DNA of 64,000 nt from assembly GCF_014333585.1 (NCBI RefSeq), contig NZ_JACSCW010000003.1, positions 682,001-746,000 of the forward strand. Reading direction: 5' to 3'. A program made the translations under genes and the position numbers. Source of the DNA: Hymenobacter sp. BT188 (lineage in GTDB: Bacteria; Bacteroidota; Bacteroidia; Cytophagales; Hymenobacteraceae). Shown piece after piece: positions 60,628 to 64,000 of this stretch. A model generated the notes under the pieces. That model worked only from the letters and a program-made list of their open reading frames with translations, was not told the origin of the DNA and did no database searches. Within the stretch, counting starts at the first letter, position 1. Each line of letters opens with the position of its first letter.

Positions 60628-62007
60628 ATGCCACCTCCTCACGCTGCATCGTTGCCCGTAGTGCCCCGCTGGAAGTCCTTGCGTAACTCGATTACGCTGG
60701 CAGCTAATCCTATTCCGTTACTGAATAACTACCTCGATACCTATGGCGACACAATTGTGGTGTATCTGGGGGGCATTCGGCGCACCGTGCTCACCCGTGA
60801 CCCTGGCCTGGTGCAGCATATTTTGCAAAAAAACCACCGCAACTACCCCAAGTCCGACTTATCACACGGCATTGCGCGCTACCTCGGCCACGGCCTGCTC
60901 ACCAGCGAAGGCATCTACTGGCTACAGCAGCGCCGCCTGATTCAGCCCGGCTTTCATCGGCAGCGAATAAGCAGCTTGGTTACGCTGATGCAAGCCGAAA
61001 TCAATGACTGCCTGGAGCCGCTGGAGCGTGAAGCAGCCCAGCAGGGGGGTGCGATGGAAGTAGCGGTGCACGAGCTAATGACGACCACGGCGTTTCGGAT
61101 CATCGCGCGGTCCGTGTTTAGCAACAGTTTGGGCGAGGCGCAGTTGCAGCGTATGGCCGAACTGCTGACGGCTATTCAGGCCTTTTATGTGCGCACGGTG
61201 CGCCAACCGTATTTGCGGCCCTGGCAGCACGCCAGGGGGCAATTTCGGCGCCACGACCAGCTGGCAGCAGAGCTGCGCGACATCGTGCGCCAATACATCC
61301 GGCAGCGCCAGCAGTCTAGCGGCCCCGCCCCCGACGACCTGCTGCAAATGCTGCTCGATGCCCGCTACGAGGACAACGGCGAACCCATGACCGAGGAGCA
61401 AGTGCTGGATGAAACTGCCATCATTCTGGTAGCCGGCCACGAAACATCGGCCAATGCGTTGTCGTGGCTGTGGTATCTGCTGGCTCAGCATCCGGAGGTG
61501 GTGGCCAAGCTGCGCGCTGAAATGGACCAGGTGCTTGGCGACCGGCCCGCCACTTTCGCTGATTTGCCCGGTCTGGGTTATTCTCTCCAAGTCATTCAGG
61601 AAACCATGCGCCTGTACCCGCCCGCCTGGATTCTGGACCGCGTGGCCGCCGCCGATGACAGCTACAATGGCCTTGCCTTGCCCAAAGGCACGCTTATTTC
61701 GGGGTATTTGTATGGCATTCATCACTCTGCGAAGCTCTGGGATGAGCCCGAAGCTTTTCGCCCGGAGCGTTTTGGCCCTGATCAGCTGCGCCAACAGGCA
61801 CCGTATGCCTACATTCCGTTTGGCGGCGGCCCGCGTCTGTGCATCGGCAATCAGTTTGCCCTCACCGAAATGCAGCTGGTGCTGCTGGAAATGCTGCGCC
61901 GCTTCGAGGTAGAGTGGGTTCAGCAGCCGCCCGTTGACTTGATGCCGCTTATTACGCTCCGGCCACGCCAGGAAATCCGGGTGCGCTTTCGGCGGCGCAA
62001 GGCGTAG
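60628..62007 (+). CDS. Cytochrome P450
   Basis: 459 residues. I-helix oxygen-binding motif VAGHETSANALSW, K-helix ETMRLYPP (ExxR), and the haem loop FIPFGGGPRLCIGNQFA (as FGGGPRLCIG) with the axial Cys. No membrane anchor is visible, so a soluble bacterial P450. LQQRRLIQPGFHRQRI and the short N-terminus are like bacterial fatty-acid or carotenoid hydroxylase types (CYP102-, CYP175- or CYP110-like). The substrate is unknown; carotenoid ring or chain hydroxylation is a guess given the pigment genes. Redox partners are not adjacent. Confidence 0.92.
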   Translation: MPPPHAASLPVVPRWKSLRNSITLAANPIPLLNNYLDTYGDTIVVYLGGIRRTVLTRDPGLVQHILQKNHRNYPKSDLSHGIARYLGHGLLTSEGIYWLQQRRLIQPGFHRQRISSLVTLMQAEINDCLEPLEREAAQQGGAMEVAVHELMTTTAFRIIARSVFSNSLGEAQLQRMAELLTAIQAFYVRTVRQPYLRPWQHARGQFRRHDQLAAELRDIVRQYIRQRQQSSGPAPDDLLQMLLDARYEDNGEPMTEEQVLDETAIILVAGHETSANALSWLWYLLAQHPEVVAKLRAEMDQVLGDRPATFADLPGLGYSLQVIQETMRLYPPAWILDRVAAADDSYNGLALPKGTLISGYLYGIHHSAKLWDEPEAFRPERFGPDQLRQQAPYAYIPFGGGPRLCIGNQFALTEMQLVLLEMLRRFEVEWVQQPPVDLMPLITLRPRQEIRVRFRRRKA

Positions 62008-62076
62008 TAGCTATCCCAAGGTATTTTCAACTCTATATTTACCTGCTCGCCACTATAATAATCCAGCCCCGTGTCT

Positions 62077-62625
62077 ATGCTAACTTTACGTGATGCGCCC
62101 GCGCCGCTGGTGCCCTCGCTCGAAACGCCGGACTTACTGCTGCGCGGCCCGCAGCCCGACGATCTGCCAGCGGCCGCAGCCCTACACCAGCAACCCGACT
62201 TCTACCGCTTTCTGGGCGGCAAGCCGCACACGGAGGAAGATGTGTGGCGGCGCATGCTGGGCCAGCTAGGACACTGGGCGATGTTTGGGTACGGGAGCTG
62301 GACCATTGAGGAAAAAGCAACGGGCCAGTACGTCGGCTCGGTGGGTTTCTTTGATTTTCAGCGCGACCTGACGCCTTCGCTCAAAGGCACCCTGGAAGGC
62401 GGCTGGGTTCTCGATCCGCGCCTGCACGGCCGGGGCTACGCCTCCCAAGCCGTGCAAGCCGCTCTGGATTGGATTGAGCCCCGCTTCTCCGCCGCCCGCC
62501 TGACCTGTATTATCGACCCCGACAATGTTGCTTCCCTGAGCCTGGCCCGCAAATTCGGTTTTAAGGAGTTTGCTCGCACTATCTATCACGACGCGCCAAT
62601 TGTGCTGCTGGAGCGGCAGCGGTAG
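62077..62625 (+). CDS. GNAT family N-acetyltransferase (RimJ/RimL type)
   Basis: About 182 residues (ATG at 62077; a GTG at 62071 adds two). Acetyltransf_3 pattern: LETPDLLLRGPQPDDLPAAAALHQQPDFYRFLGGKPHTEEDVW, then LEGGWVLDPRLHGRGYASQAVQAALDWIEP with the acetyl-CoA loop LHGRGYASQA, and NVASLSLARKFGFKEFA at the C-terminus. Could acetylate a ribosomal protein N-terminus or a small amine. It lies 64 nt after the P450, same strand, and ends before a bidirectional terminator. Confidence 0.88.
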   Translation: MLTLRDAPAPLVPSLETPDLLLRGPQPDDLPAAAALHQQPDFYRFLGGKPHTEEDVWRRMLGQLGHWAMFGYGSWTIEEKATGQYVGSVGFFDFQRDLTPSLKGTLEGGWVLDPRLHGRGYASQAVQAALDWIEPRFSAARLTCIIDPDNVASLSLARKFGFKEFARTIYHDAPIVLLERQR

Positions 62626-62682
62626 TCAGCTCAGGTAACAGCAGATTACTAGCTGGCATGTTCAGCGTGATAAGTTCTTTAA

Positions 62683-62730
62683 AACAGTAAGAAGCCCGTT
62701 TCCAGACTAGGAAACGGGCTTCTTACTGTT
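62683..62730. terminator. Bidirectional terminator between GNAT and TlpA-like genes
   Basis: Perfect 21-bp arms: AACAGTAAGAAGCCCGTTTCC (62683-62703) in two parts and its complement at 62710-62730, 6-nt loop. Confidence 0.92.
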
Positions 62731-62745
62731 CAGGCACAGCCAATT

Positions 62746-63999
62746 CTACTCTTTGACCAGCTGATCGATAGTCTTGTTGAAATCGGCTACAAACTCATCG
62801 TAATACTTGCCGGTGCCGGGGCCGGAAAAGCCAGTGTGAATCTTCCGCACGTCGCCTTTTTTGTCCAGAATGATGGTAGTGGGGAAGGCCAGCACTTTAT
62901 TGATTTGGGGCAGCGCTTTGCCAGCCGCGTCTTTGTCGGCGATGCCGGCCACGGCCAGGTCGTAGCCTACGTCGAGGCGTTCCTTCATTTTGATGAGGCG
63001 TTGGGCGGCTTTTTTCTGGTCGGGGCTGCGCTCGAAGCCAAGGCCGATTACTTCCACGCCGCGGCTTTTGTTTTTCTCGTACCAAGGAGCCAGGAAGTTG
63101 GTTTCGTCCATGCAGTTGGGGCACCATGAGCCGAGCAGCTGCACCACTACCACTTTGCCTTTGTACTTAGGGTCGGAAGGGGAGATGGAGCCGCCTTCGT
63201 AGATGTTGGGGAATTTAAAGTCGAGCTTTTTCTCGCCGGGCTTCAAGAACGTGAGCGAGTTGGCGTCAGGGAGTTTGGCGTTCGCGTCGAGCTTGGCCGT
63301 CCAGGTTTCGTGGCCGCTTTTGCCGCTGTAGAAATCGCCGTTGATGATAGTGTTCGTGTCGCTGTTGCGCGTGGCCGTAAACAAGTAGCCGTGGTTGCCA
63401 TCGAATGTGGAAAGCTGGAGCTTATTGCCGTCAACTTGCCCATCTAAGTAGCGATAATCGCCGGTAGTTGTCAGGAAAGTGCCTTTTACGTCGTTGCCAT
63501 TTTGCTTGAACACGCCCACGGCAGGATACGTCTGGCCCTCATCATCTTTAAACGTCACGCTCCAGGTACCATCGAATGACTGTGGCTGGCCCGACGCGGC
63601 AGGGAATAATTTTTGCCTCCCAAGCGTGGCCGTGAACGGCACGCGATACGGCTCCGGCGCGTCGTACTTCACCCAGGCGCCTTTCAGCTTGCCTTCTCCA
63701 TCGGCCCGCACGACTAAGGCCGCATCAAATACGCCCAGGGTTATGGTAGTCGAGTCGCCGGCCGTGGTGATTTCGTCGAGCTTCAGGCGCTCCTCGCCGT
63801 TGCGCAGATACACCACAGATTTGCCCCCCACGGCTTCTACGTCAAACAAAAACGGGATTTCCTGGCCCTGCGTGGAGAGCACCGCGCGCCACGTGCCGGG
63901 CTTGAGGGCGGAAGCAGCGCCGGATTCGTTTTGCACAGCAGCGGTTTTTTCAGACGAGGAATTGGATTGGCAAGCCCCCAGGCTCAACAGCAAGGCAGT
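62746..63999 (-). CDS. TlpA-like thioredoxin-fold lipoprotein (5' partial)
   Basis: About 418 residues visible; the frame stays open to the window end, so the true start is upstream. The N-terminus has a lipobox (LLSLGAC) and a Ser-rich spacer. A beta-sandwich domain (about 25-190; GTWRAVLSTQGQEIPFLFDVEAVGGKSVVYLRNGEE) precedes a TlpA/AhpC-like thioredoxin domain with the redox motif WCPNC (GSWCPNCMDETNFLAPW). TlpA proteins reduce disulfides, often of cytochrome c or metal-centre proteins; exact partner unknown. A repeat copy at 63834 encodes VGGKS. Confidence 0.88.
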   Translation of the reverse strand, partial: TALLLSLGACQSNSSSEKTAAVQNESGAASALKPGTWRAVLSTQGQEIPFLFDVEAVGGKSVVYLRNGEERLKLDEITTAGDSTTITLGVFDAALVVRADGEGKLKGAWVKYDAPEPYRVPFTATLGRQKLFPAASGQPQSFDGTWSVTFKDDEGQTYPAVGVFKQNGNDVKGTFLTTTGDYRYLDGQVDGNKLQLSTFDGNHGYLFTATRNSDTNTIINGDFYSGKSGHETWTAKLDANAKLPDANSLTFLKPGEKKLDFKFPNIYEGGSISPSDPKYKGKVVVVQLLGSWCPNCMDETNFLAPWYEKNKSRGVEVIGLGFERSPDQKKAAQRLIKMKERLDVGYDLAVAGIADKDAAGKALPQINKVLAFPTTIILDKKGDVRKIHTGFSGPGTGKYYDEFVADFNKTIDQLVKE

Positions 64000-64000
64000 A

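Noticed and set aside
61044..61049. GGGGGGT run in the P450 gene counted as a copy of the dispersed word
   Set aside because: It lacks the C cap and the A/T flank; similar uncapped runs at 29517, 47532 and 55443 are also left out.
61075..61794. Open frame (239 codons) opposite the P450 gene
   Set aside because: Shadow frame of a gene with clear P450 signatures.

Overview
The window looks like a chromosomal segment of a pigmented, aerobic Bacteroidota bacterium, most likely Hymenobacter or a close relative in Cytophagales. Supporting signs are a TAnnTTTG-type promoter before mraZ, frequent TTG/GTG starts with weak Shine-Dalgarno sites, a gliding-motility/type IX secretion C-terminal domain, TonB-dependent receptors with carboxypeptidase-like N-termini, a HYC_CC_PP-family protein, a carotenoid cluster, and an FtsZ ending in FLHDNVD. 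The genus is an inference; no 16S rRNA gene is present. The first gene (at base 2) and the last (to base 63999) are cut by the window edges.

Layout. Bases 1-8.8 kb hold mixed housekeeping and accessory genes: a lectin-PD40-OmpA protein, an unrecognised propeller-like protein, an SDR oxidoreductase, a YgjP-type metallopeptidase, tRNA-Leu(CAA), hscB, an ABM-domain protein, a SAM hydrolase, PhoH and a GNAT enzyme. At 9-12.2 kb are comEC and a crotonase. At 12.3-20.2 kb is a carotenoid/isoprenoid cluster: crtZ, a MerR-B12 (CarH/LitR-like) regulator, an ECF sigma factor, crtI, crtB, a conserved hypothetical, a DUF2141 protein, ispH and crtW. At 20.5-23.3 kb a TPR histidine kinase and a LytTR response regulator overlap tail to tail. 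At 23.7-27.0 kb a minus-strand set (HYC_CC_PP protein, TonB receptor, HMA protein) is probably metal-related.

The division and cell wall (dcw) cluster fills 27.4-43.8 kb on the plus strand: mraZ-rsmH-ftsL-ftsI-murE-mraY-murD-ftsW-murG-murC-ftsQ-ftsA-ftsZ. Ahead of it is a promoter overlapped by three TGGT repeats spaced exactly 10 bp, a good candidate MraZ operator. From 43.9 to 64 kb are a small lipoprotein, a large outer-membrane beta-barrel protein, a CLC transporter (possibly the fluoride type), an FMN reductase, sdhCAB, a 956-residue type IX secretion substrate, fabD, folK, an alpha/beta hydrolase, a polyprenyl synthase, a HAD enzyme, a zinc-ribbon protein, a P450, a GNAT enzyme and a TlpA-like lipoprotein.

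The most unusual signal is not a gene. A non-palindromic word, an A/T-rich stretch followed by GCCCCCC and usually AG or AC, occurs about 59 times (about 31 on the plus strand, 28 on the minus), close to once per kb. It lies in coding regions in different reading frames, in 5' leaders, over start codons, and as both arms of one terminator. Almost every run of six C or G in the window belongs to it. I know of no described function. Other dispersed elements are a double-hairpin inverted repeat at 3.0-3.1 kb and repeat-built spacers between ftsA/ftsZ and sdhA/sdhB.
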